22,402 bases of DNA from Ignavibacteriales bacterium UBA6490 (GTDB taxonomy: Bacteria; Bacteroidota; Ignavibacteria; Ignavibacteriales; Ignavibacteriaceae): assembly GCA_002435365.1 (NCBI GenBank), contig DJMM01000017.1:34390-56791 (forward strand). Direction: 5' to 3'. The notes beneath the pieces are model-generated. The model saw only the letters and a program-made list of their open reading frames with translations. It was not told where the DNA came from and did no database searches. The translations under genes were made by a program, and so were the position numbers. Numbering within the stretch: the first letter of the stretch is position 1; each line of letters opens with the position of its first letter. Of the stretch, positions 8,507 to 17,600 are shown in pieces.

Positions 8507-8525
8507 CTCCACGGATTTGTGGAGA
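8506..8525. repeat. Perfect 7-bp inverted repeat abutting the tandem array
   Basis: TCTCCAC (8506-8512) and GTGGAGA (8519-8525) form a perfect stem around the loop GGATTT. It shares its first base with the last unit of the 11-bp array. No T-run follows on either strand, so it does not look like a terminator. It could be an operator, a folded leader element or part of a small mobile repeat. Confidence 0.6.
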
Positions 8526-8659
8526 GTAACCGTATGCTGGGTGAATGACGAGTGAAATATTACTAAAATTACAGGATTAACCCGTGTTTAAAAAAAATTT
8601 TTTACGGATGGCGGCAAAAATGGTCTTTTTAAGAATATAATATGCAAAGGTAACGCTTA

Positions 8660-8695
8660 TTTCCCCCATAGCCCGCTGCTTTTAGCGGGGGGAAA
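8660..8695. repeat. Two-part hairpin
   Basis: An inner stem CCCGCT (8672-8677) / AGCGGG (8684-8689) with loop GCTTTT is continued by an outer stem TTTCCC (8660-8665) / GGGAAA (8690-8695). There is a six-base bulge, CCATAG, on the left side only. Twelve base pairs in all, mostly G/C, in an AT-rich spacer. It lies over 110 bp past the DUF3267 stop and has no T-run, so a simple terminator role is doubtful. Confidence 0.5.
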
Positions 8696-8806
8696 GCGGA
8701 CATAAAAGCATAATAAAAACCTGATTACATCAATTCAAACCACTTTTTATTGATCCGCAGCTGGATTACCCGGAATTTATAATTTGGAGAGGGATGCGGC
8801 AGATCT

Positions 8807-9406
8807 TTAATTATGACATATCTTCGATGAAAGTCCGGAATCGATTATGTAGGTCTCTTCAGGTTTTGTGGAAAGTACAATGCTAACCCAGATATCCCCG
8901 ATACTCCCCGCAGCATTTGCCGAAACAAGCAGAAAAATCATCGACGCATATCCGGGCGGCAGCACCAGCATTAAAACAAAGCCTGTAATTGTCATCAGAA
9001 CAACAGGACTTAAAGTGATGACCTGGAAATATTTCTTTTTTATATACCACTCCGGCGCACCGGCATAAGCATATACACTCTTGAAACCAATAACCGGTTT
9101 TTCCCCTGTATATATATAGAAGAAGAGACCGTGGATAAGCTCGTGCAATGATAATATTATTAAAAGCCCGCCAAGAAAAATAAAATTTGCTGTAACCGGC
9201 AGTCGCGACAGGGATTTAAAGTAATAGAACAAATCACTCGTAGGATTTATTCCTGCAGCCCTGGCGATAAGATCAAACAGGTAATAGAAGACCACGAATA
9301 TAAAAAGACTAAGAATATTTATTATTATTGAAAGCTTTTTATTCTTCTGAAAATCAATTTCTACCACATGATTAAATGTGATATTATTATCCTTGAATGC
9401 TTTCAT
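8807..9406 (-). CDS. DUF3267-family membrane zincin-like protein
   Basis: This 199-aa protein has about four membrane helices (near 25-45, 73-97, 126-148 and 152-175). The metalloprotease motif HELIH lies at residues 88-92 inside the second helix, preceded by LLIILSL. A downstream acidic residue in GSIGDIWVS (D171) may be the third zinc ligand, as in site-2-type membrane proteases. Layout and length fit the DUF3267 / putative zincin peptidase family, whose substrates are not known. Its ATG overlaps the stop of the DUF1697 gene by four bases (ATGA), so the two are translationally coupled. It is the last gene of the short run 10389-8807. Catalytic activity is inferred only from the motif. Confidence 0.85.
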   Translation of the reverse strand: MKAFKDNNITFNHVVEIDFQKNKKLSIIINILSLFIFVVFYYLFDLIARAAGINPTSDLFYYFKSLSRLPVTANFIFLGGLLIILSLHELIHGLFFYIYTGEKPVIGFKSVYAYAGAPEWYIKKKYFQVITLSPVVLMTITGFVLMLVLPPGYASMIFLLVSANAAGSIGDIWVSIVLSTKPEETYIIDSGLSSKICHN

Positions 9407-9945
9407 TGCAGATTTCCGATTTTAATAAGAGTATTAAGATCACGTGTTGTGCCTTTAAGTCCGAGTTTCTTTTCAATAAAATTATTTGTAAAAACAGGTT
9501 TGTTACCGGTCTTCTTTTTGTCCACTGACAGATAAACCTCACTCCCGCGCACAATGACTGTTTCAGCATCATAGCTGAAGGACTGAAGAACTTCAGATTT
9601 TCCGGCGGAGGGTGTCTCATTTAAAAAAGTCACATAGATTTTATTCGATTTATCGGGTATAATACCAGGAAAAGGATTTCCTCTTATAATAGCTTTCAGA
9701 GCATCCATTTCTCTAACAGTTACATCCACTTCATAATCTAAGGCTTCGTACAATCGTGTCTCTATTTTTGAAATAAGTTTTTTAATATCCTTCTGCGGAG
9801 ATCCGAAAAGAATATTTCCGCTTTGAATGAATGTCTGCACATCCTTCAGATTGAGCGACTCAAATATCTTTCTCAGGTCTTCCATTTTGATTACTTTACT
9901 GCCGCCAACGTTTATGCCGCGCAGGAAACATACATATTTAATCAT
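9403..9945 (-). CDS. DUF1697 domain protein
   Basis: A 180-aa cytoplasmic protein that matches the DUF1697 family along its whole length. Marks are the N-terminal YVCFLRGINVGGSKVIKM, then FIQSGNILF (about 58-66), TVREMDAL and the late SVDKKKTGNKPVFTNNFIEK and LGLKGTTRDLNTLIKI stretches. Proteins of this family are widespread and about this length; their function is not established. The ATG at 9945 has AAGG about 5 nt upstream, inside the stop region of the lipoprotein gene, only 3 bp away. It overlaps the DUF3267 gene by four bases. The coupling suggests shared expression with the two neighbours, but no shared pathway is evident. Confidence 0.92.
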   Translation of the reverse strand: MIKYVCFLRGINVGGSKVIKMEDLRKIFESLNLKDVQTFIQSGNILFGSPQKDIKKLISKIETRLYEALDYEVDVTVREMDALKAIIRGNPFPGIIPDKSNKIYVTFLNETPSAGKSEVLQSFSYDAETVIVRGSEVYLSVDKKKTGNKPVFTNNFIEKKLGLKGTTRDLNTLIKIGNLQ

Positions 9946-9948
9946 ATA

Positions 9949-10389
9949 TTACCTTATATCACGGAAAACCAGATTTGAATAAAGGAGCGTTATTCCGGAA
10001 CCATGTCTCACATATACATTATACTGATAACTGTTTAAGGGCAATCCGGCAGATTCATAATGAAGAAGATAATTACAAAAGCACCTGCAGAGATTTGCTT
10101 CGATATCGGTTACAGTAATGTTTATTGTATCGGCGGTGATGTCCTGCGTAAAAATAAAGCGGTTCGAGTCAGGACAGCAGTTCCCTTCGACACAAAATTC
10201 GACAACCAGTTTATCAGTAAAAGTATAGCTGAAGCATGAATCAAGTACTGCTGCTTTGTTGACACATCCTGGATTCTGATAAAAAACTGTATTACCGTCA
10301 TCCGGCTCTGTAGAGTCGGCACACCCTGTACAGAACAGCAGCAAACAGAACAGTGAGAAAATAATTGCATCGCTTGCACCTGCTTTCAC
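9949..10389 (-). CDS. Cysteine-rich lipoprotein of unknown function
   Basis: A 146-aa protein with a type II signal peptide: a hydrophobic core (about 8-19), then the lipobox LFCTGC with lipidation at C23, followed by D25, which might favour inner-membrane retention if Lol rules apply. The mature part carries eight further cysteines (42, 52, 66, 71, 72, 101, 103, 105), including a CC pair and the stretch CRCFCNY. The C-terminal half alternates short hydrophobic strands, as in a beta-sandwich. The even number of cysteines suggests disulfides; metal binding is the alternative. The start is a GTG with a strong AGGAGGA 4-5 nt upstream. It lies 65 bp after the glycosidase operon and 3 bp before DUF1697. 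I do not recognise a named family. Confidence 0.85.
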   Translation of the reverse strand: MKAGASDAIIFSLFCLLLFCTGCADSTEPDDGNTVFYQNPGCVNKAAVLDSCFSYTFTDKLVVEFCVEGNCCPDSNRFIFTQDITADTINITVTDIEANLCRCFCNYLLHYESAGLPLNSYQYNVYVRHGSGITLLYSNLVFRDIR

Positions 10390-10393
10390 TATA

Positions 10394-10400
10394 TCCTCCT
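10394..10400 (-). promoter_or_regulatory. Strong ribosome binding site for the lipoprotein GTG start
   Basis: AGGAGGA on the minus strand lies just before the GTG at 10389. It is one of the best Shine-Dalgarno sites in the window and fixes a non-ATG start that also gives a complete lipoprotein signal peptide. Confidence 0.65.
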
Positions 10401-10454
10401 CAAATTGCTGATTAAATCTATCCTTTTAGTTATCAAAAGACAACCACCGTCTCC

Positions 10455-12611
10455 CTACCTGGTTCTTTTATACTTGTCTATCAATACACTTGCTATTATA
10501 GAATCCCAGATATAATTGGCGGGACAATTCAGCACCTCGTTATCCGGACTGTACGATTCCCAGAAGTTATGATTTTTCTTCAGCTGTGTTTTAACTGCAA
10601 GAATAATTTTACCGGATACTTCATCAGCTTCTCTTGAATATCCGTAAAGGTCCAATCCTTTTATTACCATATAATTCCAAAGAAGCCAGACCGGTCCGTT
10701 CCATTTACAGCAGTAATCCACATAGGGACTGTACCATGGGTCATCCGCTGCAAGTGTCGGTATTCCGTATTTCCGCCAGAATTTATCCGGGTCCTTCAGA
10801 TGCTCAAGAATCCTGTCTGCTCTGTCCCGCGGCGCAGCCTCCGCCCATAATGTCAGAAATCCGATTATTTCCATTCTTCTAAGATCCCTGGTCATAAACT
10901 TAAAAGAATGATCATCTTTATTCACTGAATAATAAAAACCGCTCTCTTCATCCCACATTCTTTCGTTTAAAAGTTTGATTGTGGAAGCTGTTTTATTATT
11001 CCACATATCGCGCTCATCATTTAACCCAAGTTCACCGGCGATTTTTGCAAGGCTCCGGAATTCCTTTATCATCATTAAGGTGAGATCCAGGCATTCCAGC
11101 TCATCCGATATATCTTCCTTATCGACATCAAGATACCTGTCGGCTGATACCTGGAAGACAGCATTATACCAGTCCCTCACATTTTCGATTATCCCGTAAG
11201 GTCCCCATTCGAATGTGCCATCCCTATCACTATCCCTGTTTTCAATCAGCCATTCCGCATATTTTTTCCCCGCCCTGTATGCTTCATCCAGAAAAACCTT
11301 ATCGCCGCTTTGTTTATAGACTTCAAGATTTATCCAGCTAAAAAACGGAGCTGAAGTTGTAGACATTTCCTTATTATAAACCTTGCTGAAATGAGGATAA
11401 TCCTGCAGACCTCTGGGCCCATGTCTGTATGCGATTAGTCCGTCATCCCGCTGCTGGTCGATATAAATTCTTTGTGAATTCTGTGCTGAAACAGGATCGA
11501 GTAATGCATAAGGAATCATACTCAGTGATTCATGAAGTACCTGGTGGCCATGGCCCCATCCCCAGAGAGGCTCCCTCGAAAAGACATAAAAATTATATCT
11601 GGCAGAATCTGCCGGGGGAAGCATGCATCCCCTGACAAGGTTAAAGGCGCTTAAATAAATAATTCTCTCATCCTTATTTTCAAATTTTATTCTGCTGATG
11701 TTTGAAAACAGCCTGATGTTCTCTTCGGCATATTTCTGAATGTTTTCGGTTTTCAGTTTTTCTATTTCATCTTTGATACGTGCTTCATTCTCTGATGTAT
11801 CCTGCCATCCTCTCAGTACTCTTATCTCACGGCTTTCACCTGGTTTAAGCTCAAACTTTGTATGCAGTGAAACAAAATTTACGCGCCCCTCATTTTTTGT
11901 ATTCAGAGAGTCATTCCGGTTATCCGAGTAGAAATCAGTTTTAATGATGTCATAAAAATCATCCATGCTACCTGAATAACCGCCGTACGAATAGGGGGCG
12001 GCACTCACAGTAAAAAGATCCCGGGTCTCCACGGGATAAGGGGAATTTTTGTAAAGACTGCTTATCAGCCTGTATTTTGATTCATGATGATTTGTTAAGT
12101 ATGCATTAAATTTTTTATCATAACCGGAAATGAATAATGAATCATTTCCCAGCTCCAGTACATGGTAGATCTCAACTTTATGAGGTATGTCATCAGTATT
12201 GATTAGATTAATATTGATTACTGCAACGGATGAACTGTGGACAAAAAAAGTCTCCTGAACATTTATTCCCCTGAACGGCTGATATTCAGTTACAGCCATA
12301 TCCGGGAATGAAGATTTTACAACTGGTTTGCCGAAGTATTCACCTATATTTTTTACAACTACCTGGTCGACTTTCCAGAGGTTGAAAATTTTTCCTGCCT
12401 GATCTCCGGAATAAAATAAAGGACTGCAGTCAGAATAATAATCCATCTTATATCCTTTATCTCCATATAGCCGCGATCTTTCCATTGCTGCGGTATATGT
12501 GGTGTACAATGGATCTTCTGCACCGGCATTGATTATAAGATAAGGATCCGAAATAAAAATATTCTGTGCAAAAGTAAAAAGAGGGATCAAAGAAAGTAAA
12601 AATAGTTTCAT
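10455..12611 (-). CDS. Secreted GH63/MGH1-like glycosidase (paralogue A)
   Basis: The 718-aa protein starts with a signal peptide (MKLFLLSLIPLFTFAQ, no lipobox). A beta-sandwich (about 20-285) precedes an (alpha/alpha)6 barrel (about 310-718). Barrel marks typical of the GH63 / mannosylglycerate-hydrolase-like group are SREPLWGWGHGHQ (345-357), DSDRDGTFEWG, ENVRDWYN (D480, candidate general acid), MWDEESGFYY, GIPTLAADDPWYSP, WNGPVW (638-643) and NFWESYSPD near the C-terminus, where E685 aligns with the family's catalytic base. Such enzymes are inverting exo-glycosidases acting on alpha-glucosides or alpha-mannosides. It is co-linear along its length with the 693-aa gene 6 bp upstream, so the pair is a tandem duplication. 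It is third and last in the operon with the 1104-aa enzyme. The exact substrate is not deducible. Confidence 0.87.
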   Translation of the reverse strand: MKLFLLSLIPLFTFAQNIFISDPYLIINAGAEDPLYTTYTAAMERSRLYGDKGYKMDYYSDCSPLFYSGDQAGKIFNLWKVDQVVVKNIGEYFGKPVVKSSFPDMAVTEYQPFRGINVQETFFVHSSSVAVININLINTDDIPHKVEIYHVLELGNDSLFISGYDKKFNAYLTNHHESKYRLISSLYKNSPYPVETRDLFTVSAAPYSYGGYSGSMDDFYDIIKTDFYSDNRNDSLNTKNEGRVNFVSLHTKFELKPGESREIRVLRGWQDTSENEARIKDEIEKLKTENIQKYAEENIRLFSNISRIKFENKDERIIYLSAFNLVRGCMLPPADSARYNFYVFSREPLWGWGHGHQVLHESLSMIPYALLDPVSAQNSQRIYIDQQRDDGLIAYRHGPRGLQDYPHFSKVYNKEMSTTSAPFFSWINLEVYKQSGDKVFLDEAYRAGKKYAEWLIENRDSDRDGTFEWGPYGIIENVRDWYNAVFQVSADRYLDVDKEDISDELECLDLTLMMIKEFRSLAKIAGELGLNDERDMWNNKTASTIKLLNERMWDEESGFYYSVNKDDHSFKFMTRDLRRMEIIGFLTLWAEAAPRDRADRILEHLKDPDKFWRKYGIPTLAADDPWYSPYVDYCCKWNGPVWLLWNYMVIKGLDLYGYSREADEVSGKIILAVKTQLKKNHNFWESYSPDNEVLNCPANYIWDSIIASVLIDKYKRTR

Positions 12612-12617
12612 AAAATA

Positions 12618-14699
12618 TCACTTATTCAGATTATTAAGATCGATATAAAATCTTGCAATAATACCAGACCAGATGTAGGCTTTATTCCACCCCGCCTGCA
12701 GGTCGTCTGCACTGTAAAACTCCCAGAAATAATGATTGGTCTTAAGCTGGAATGCAATATTCTTTGTTATTCTTTCGGTGAGATCTTCAGCTTCCCGTAT
12801 ATAACCGTAATCGATCAGGCCTCTGAAAAGAAGATATTGCCAGGGCAGCCAGACCGGTCCATTCCAATAACCGATCGGATTATAATAAGGATCGTCTGCA
12901 GATAAGGAAGGAACTCCGTATTTTCGGTTGAATTCTTCAGGATTATTCAGATGCCCCACTAATTTTTCAGCCTGATTTTTATCAGCCACTCCAGCCCACA
13001 AGGCAAGAAATGCTATGATCTCTTTTCTCTTCAGGTCATTTTTCGCCCTGAAGGAAAAAGAGTGATTCTTTTTATCCACATGATAATAGAATCCGGTTTT
13101 ATCATCCCACATATATTTGTTTATAAGTGCGGTTCTCTTTTCCGCTTCTTCAAGATATTTGCTTTCATCCTCTGCTTTGCCCAGAATTTCTGCCATAGCC
13201 GCCAGTGATTTAGCTTCTTTTACAAGCATGATATTGCAGTCAACTGATTCAAAATTCACAGGCTCGCCCACTTCATCCCATACAGCAACCCTTGCATCCC
13301 TTACACTTTCAAGAACAGCATCCGCTCCCCATTCACAAAGACCATCCTTATCGGTGTCTCTCCCGGAAACATAATAATCATAGAATCTCTTTCCCGATTT
13401 ATAAGCTTCAGCAAGAAAGCTTTTGTCATCCGTGATTTTATAAATCTCATAATTCTGCCAGTTAAACCAAGGTGCGGAGGAGGTCAACTGTCCGTCGACC
13501 GGTATTTGTTCATCCAGATAAGGTCCCGTTCTGTAATTTATATAGCCGGCCGGATGTTGCCTTTCAAAGTAAACCCGCTGAGAGTTCATGGCACTTAACG
13601 GATCTAAAAATGCATAAGCCAGCATGGTCAGGCTTTCGTGGAAAACCTGTCCCCCGTATCCCCATCCCCATTTGGGTTCACGTGAAAACACATAGTAGTT
13701 GTAGGAACATTTTCCTTCAGCTTTCATCATGCACTGACGGATCAGATTGAATGCATTCCAGTAAACTGCTTCCGCATCCTTATCCTTAAACTTTATTGCA
13801 GGAATATTCATATAAATATTTTCATTTTTGAGGATAAAGCGGCTCAGGTCAACTGATGAATTTACTTTCAGTACAGAATCAGCAGCGGTAGGATAAACCG
13901 GTTTGTCTGACACGGTTCTGATCAGACGTATTATTTTACTCTCCCCGGGATCAACAGTAACTGATATCTGAAAAGCAGCAGTTTTATTATTTGTGATGAT
14001 ACCGTTAAGTGTTCCATTCTTCCTGAGGTCATTAATTAAATAAATATTATTTCCGGTATTCCCGTATCCTGTTCCCTGGTAGGATCCTGAAGAAATCACC
14101 TGAACATCGGCAAGCAGAAGATTATGCATCTCTTCCCGGAAAGGAATATTATGCTCCTTCATCCAGGAGTCTTTTTTTCTTTCATGGGTAAATGAAAGAC
14201 CTTTTTCATGCCGGCCTAACTCAGTAAACTCATTTCCGGGAAAATCAATAAAGGGAAAAAGATCAATAATCTGTGGAAAGGAGCTCTCATTTGAGATACT
14301 CAGATCAAGAATGAGTGTTTCAGAATCTTTTACTAGTCCGCCGAATTCGATTCTAATATCCTGGAAAGGGTAAGTAATTAACTTAAAAAGATTACTGTAA
14401 CTTGTTGTAATTACAGGAGGTTTACTATATCCAGATAACTTAAATTTTAATATATTTCCCGACCTGAAAATCACTCCAAACTCACCGGATTGCTCAGATT
14501 TAAGTAAAATTCCTTTATCCGGGTCAAACCAGACAAGCTGATATCCCTGGTCCGTTGAGTATTTTGTGTCCTGCATTGCTGATGCATAAGTAGTATAAAT
14601 CGGAAAATGGCTAAATGAATTGAGACTGCTTAAGTTATTTTGTGACAATAAGTTAGCCGCTGTGATTAAAACGAACACATTGATGAAAATTCGACTCAT
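12618..14699 (-). CDS. Secreted GH63/MGH1-like glycosidase (paralogue B)
   Basis: The 693-aa protein has a signal peptide (MSRIFINVFVLITAANLLSQ) and the same two-part build as the 718-aa neighbour: a beta-sandwich (about 25-280) and an (alpha/alpha)6 barrel (about 305-690). Shared motifs are YYVFSREPKWGWGYG, DTDKDGLCEWG, LESVRDAR (D468, candidate general acid), MWDDKTGFYYHVD, GVPSLSADDPYYNP, YWNGPVWLPW and FWEFYSADD with E660 as probable base. The mature N-termini also match (IYTTYASAMQ against LYTTYTAAME). Candidate catalytic residues are intact in both copies, while loops differ, so different linkage or size preference is plausible. Its ATG overlaps the stop of the 1104-aa gene (ATGA) and its own stop lies 6 bp before the 718-aa gene. 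It acts in the periplasm, presumably as an exo-alpha-glycosidase. Confidence 0.87.
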   Translation of the reverse strand: MSRIFINVFVLITAANLLSQNNLSSLNSFSHFPIYTTYASAMQDTKYSTDQGYQLVWFDPDKGILLKSEQSGEFGVIFRSGNILKFKLSGYSKPPVITTSYSNLFKLITYPFQDIRIEFGGLVKDSETLILDLSISNESSFPQIIDLFPFIDFPGNEFTELGRHEKGLSFTHERKKDSWMKEHNIPFREEMHNLLLADVQVISSGSYQGTGYGNTGNNIYLINDLRKNGTLNGIITNNKTAAFQISVTVDPGESKIIRLIRTVSDKPVYPTAADSVLKVNSSVDLSRFILKNENIYMNIPAIKFKDKDAEAVYWNAFNLIRQCMMKAEGKCSYNYYVFSREPKWGWGYGGQVFHESLTMLAYAFLDPLSAMNSQRVYFERQHPAGYINYRTGPYLDEQIPVDGQLTSSAPWFNWQNYEIYKITDDKSFLAEAYKSGKRFYDYYVSGRDTDKDGLCEWGADAVLESVRDARVAVWDEVGEPVNFESVDCNIMLVKEAKSLAAMAEILGKAEDESKYLEEAEKRTALINKYMWDDKTGFYYHVDKKNHSFSFRAKNDLKRKEIIAFLALWAGVADKNQAEKLVGHLNNPEEFNRKYGVPSLSADDPYYNPIGYWNGPVWLPWQYLLFRGLIDYGYIREAEDLTERITKNIAFQLKTNHYFWEFYSADDLQAGWNKAYIWSGIIARFYIDLNNLNK

Positions 14700-17600
14700 T
14701 CTATCACCATTCTCAGATTTTTCCGGATATAGTTTTCTGCATCTTCGAAGAGGATTTTAGCTGTATAGGTATTCCCTGATTTGCTCAATATTACCTCTTT
14801 GTTTTCACACCGGATTTTATTGTTCGGAGAATAAATTTTAAGGATTGGTTCGGTATGTGGTTTACCTTCAACTATAATTACAAAAACATTATTATCCAGG
14901 TTAGCTGAAATAACCCTTAATCCGGTGGAGCTGTCCCCTTCTGCAAGAGACGGAATAAAAGGCAGCAATGATATACCCTCCTGCAGAGAAATCTTTAATT
15001 CGGCTTTACCGGTTAGAGCGAATTCGGTCTTTATTATAATATTTTGATTTTCCCGGATCAGCTCATACTTAATCTCTTTTCCGTTAAGAGTTACATTGTC
15101 GATCCTCGATAACAGCGGCAGGGCCGGACTAAAATACATTTTTAACTGCTGCGCACCGGCATCAAAATAATAACTAATTTCTTTCCCCTTTTTCATCTTA
15201 AAGGAAATGGTCTCATTACCTGATCTGATATTCTGAACTTCCGCATTTACCCAGTCTGCCGGAAATTTCGGAGAGAAATAAATTTCATTATTCATTTTAT
15301 CAATGCTGAAACCAAGCATCCCTTCTATCAGCGGCTGGAGGATCATTGTTTCCGACCAGCATTGATGCGGACAAACTCCGGAAGGCTTATAAACCGCACC
15401 ATTTAATACCTCCTCCACATATCCTCTTGAAAAATTTTTATAGATATTCAGATTATTCAGCATATGTACATAGCCCTGAAAGTAATTTCCGTATTTGTAC
15501 TCTCCTAAGGAGGTCCATCCCGTAAACAGTGGCCATACACTTCCATAATGATAACCGGCTGGATTGAATAAAGAACTTTCCGAACTGAGGATCCTCACTC
15601 CCCAGTCGGATGTAAATCCGTTGCCTGCAAAGTCGTCCATCATACTCAGGGCTTTATCTTTATCAGCCAATTCAAAACAGAGTGTCACAGCAGGAAGTAC
15701 GGTTTTTTCATGATTGAATGATCCGTCCTTCAGCAACCCGTAATTAAAAAATCCGCTGCTCTCGTTCCAGAAATTTTTATTTATTATTTCTTTTACTTTC
15801 CGGTAATCGGCCGAATATTTTTCTTCCAACTCATTAAACCCTGAATATTTTGCCATAAAGGAAACTTCCTTTAGCGCTTCAGCCCAGCAGGAAGCAAGGT
15901 AAAGTGTGGTATGGGCTCCGTAGAGACTACCCCCTTCCACCCAGCCGTGACCTGCATTTGTATTCTCGATAAGTTTGTCGTTATCAGTATCGGTTGAATA
16001 ACAATATTCGACCGCTTTCAGGATATTATTCCAATTATCTTTTATAAAACTGATATCACCTGAATGCCTTAAATATTTTCCGCATAATATTAAATACAAC
16101 GGAGTGGCATCAGCTGCATCATAATGAACTGCCCCGCTGGTTGTTAATTCATGATATATTTTACCATTCAGATCCTGATACCGGTTATAGGTTTTGATAA
16201 CCTCCCTCACTTTTTCAAAATCACCGTAATCCAAAAGAGCAAAGCTGCTCCATTCACCATCTCTTCCGAAATACCATGCATAACCGGGACGCCCGTTTAT
16301 TTTATGTCCGCCGTTCCATCCCCTTGCAGTCGTCGAATACCCCGCCACAAGCGATTTTCCAACTCCCGGTGTATTTACAAAAAACTTATCCGATCCTATC
16401 ATTGCCCATTTTATACCTTCATTCAGATCCTCATCCGGAGTGGTAACAGAGATATTTTTTTTAAAGAAATCATTGACATAACCGACTGACCTTTTATATA
16501 TCATATTAGGATCTGAAGCCGTAACGTCAAAAATATCTGTAATCTCCCGGTGATCCATGCTCCCCGCAAAGCTGACATCAAGATTATCGTTCATTTTAAG
16601 ATCAATTGCCATCAGAACGGATACCTGGCTTTCATCAGTCGATACACCTGAAAATAATGAGTCTTTTTTAATAAAATCTTCATATTGGCCCGCTTCAAGA
16701 AGTGCTGCTCTTTTATTAACTCCCATTATTGCTGAAAAATAATCAGGCTCAGTCGAAAATATAATATGAGATGTATCAGTGCCGTACCTGATACGCCTGA
16801 AGGCATTTCCGGAATAGGGCCACATATAGCGAAGATTGCTTTTTACTTTAATAAACATCCTGGCGGGATATACTCCGCGGTATTCATAGTGTATTACACA
16901 GGAGGGATCAAGCGGATCCGCAGATATTATTTCAGTCAGAAAAGCCCGCCTGAAATTGTAAACTCTTTTAAGATAAGCCGGACTAACCTCAACTGCAGGT
17001 CTTTCCTCGTTCAACCAGTAAATTGTATCCCTGTAGGAGAACTGGATGCCCAACTCATAATCCCTGAAAGCCATGAACGGGTGTATCCACACTTCATCAA
17101 TCCCCCCTTTTTCTTTACCCATAATCAGGATTCTTTCACCTGCAAGATCCCAGTAATTATCCGAAGCAAATAAAGAATTTATTTTTAAAGTTTCAATCTC
17201 ATCCCATGGAACAGAATTATATTCTGAAGATTTTATGTCAACCTTTATATCACCTTTTACTTCGGGTATACTGTAATCCCAGTAATATTTATTTCCTCCG
17301 GATATTTTTCCGATTAGATAATCAAAGCAATTGACAGTAAATTTTTTAAGCTGTTCCTTATTGTAATTCTCAGGCGAGTAATAAGTATAAGCACCTGCTG
17401 CAAGAACTTTCCCGCTGCCATAATGGTATTCGATAATGATCCTGGAATTTTCTTTGAGAGTAATATAAGCCCAGTCCACAGCTACTGTTTGTCCGTTTGG
17501 AATATAATCATCAAAATAGCCCCGCATTCTGGTGATATTATCTTTGGAAGAATTCCAGACATAAGCTCCACCATGAAGTCCTGAAAAAACTGGGTGGTCA

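Larger units (their letters stand above)
8349..8806. other. 458-bp non-coding spacer with repeats and dyad symmetry
   Basis: No reading frame worth calling was found on either strand. The spacer lies downstream of the DUF3267 gene and upstream of the 868-aa glycosidase gene, so the glycosidase promoter should be here. It holds the 11-bp tandem array (8452-8506), the abutting hairpin (8506-8525), an A8T6 tract (8590-8603) flanked by CCGT and ACGG, and the two-part hairpin at 8660-8695. No convincing -35/-10 pair could be picked out. Confidence 0.7.

Noticed and set aside
16766..17173. 135-codon plus-strand reading frame
   Set aside because: It is antisense to the 1104-aa glycosidase, has no supporting ribosome site or family likeness, and is the kind of open frame expected opposite a long gene.
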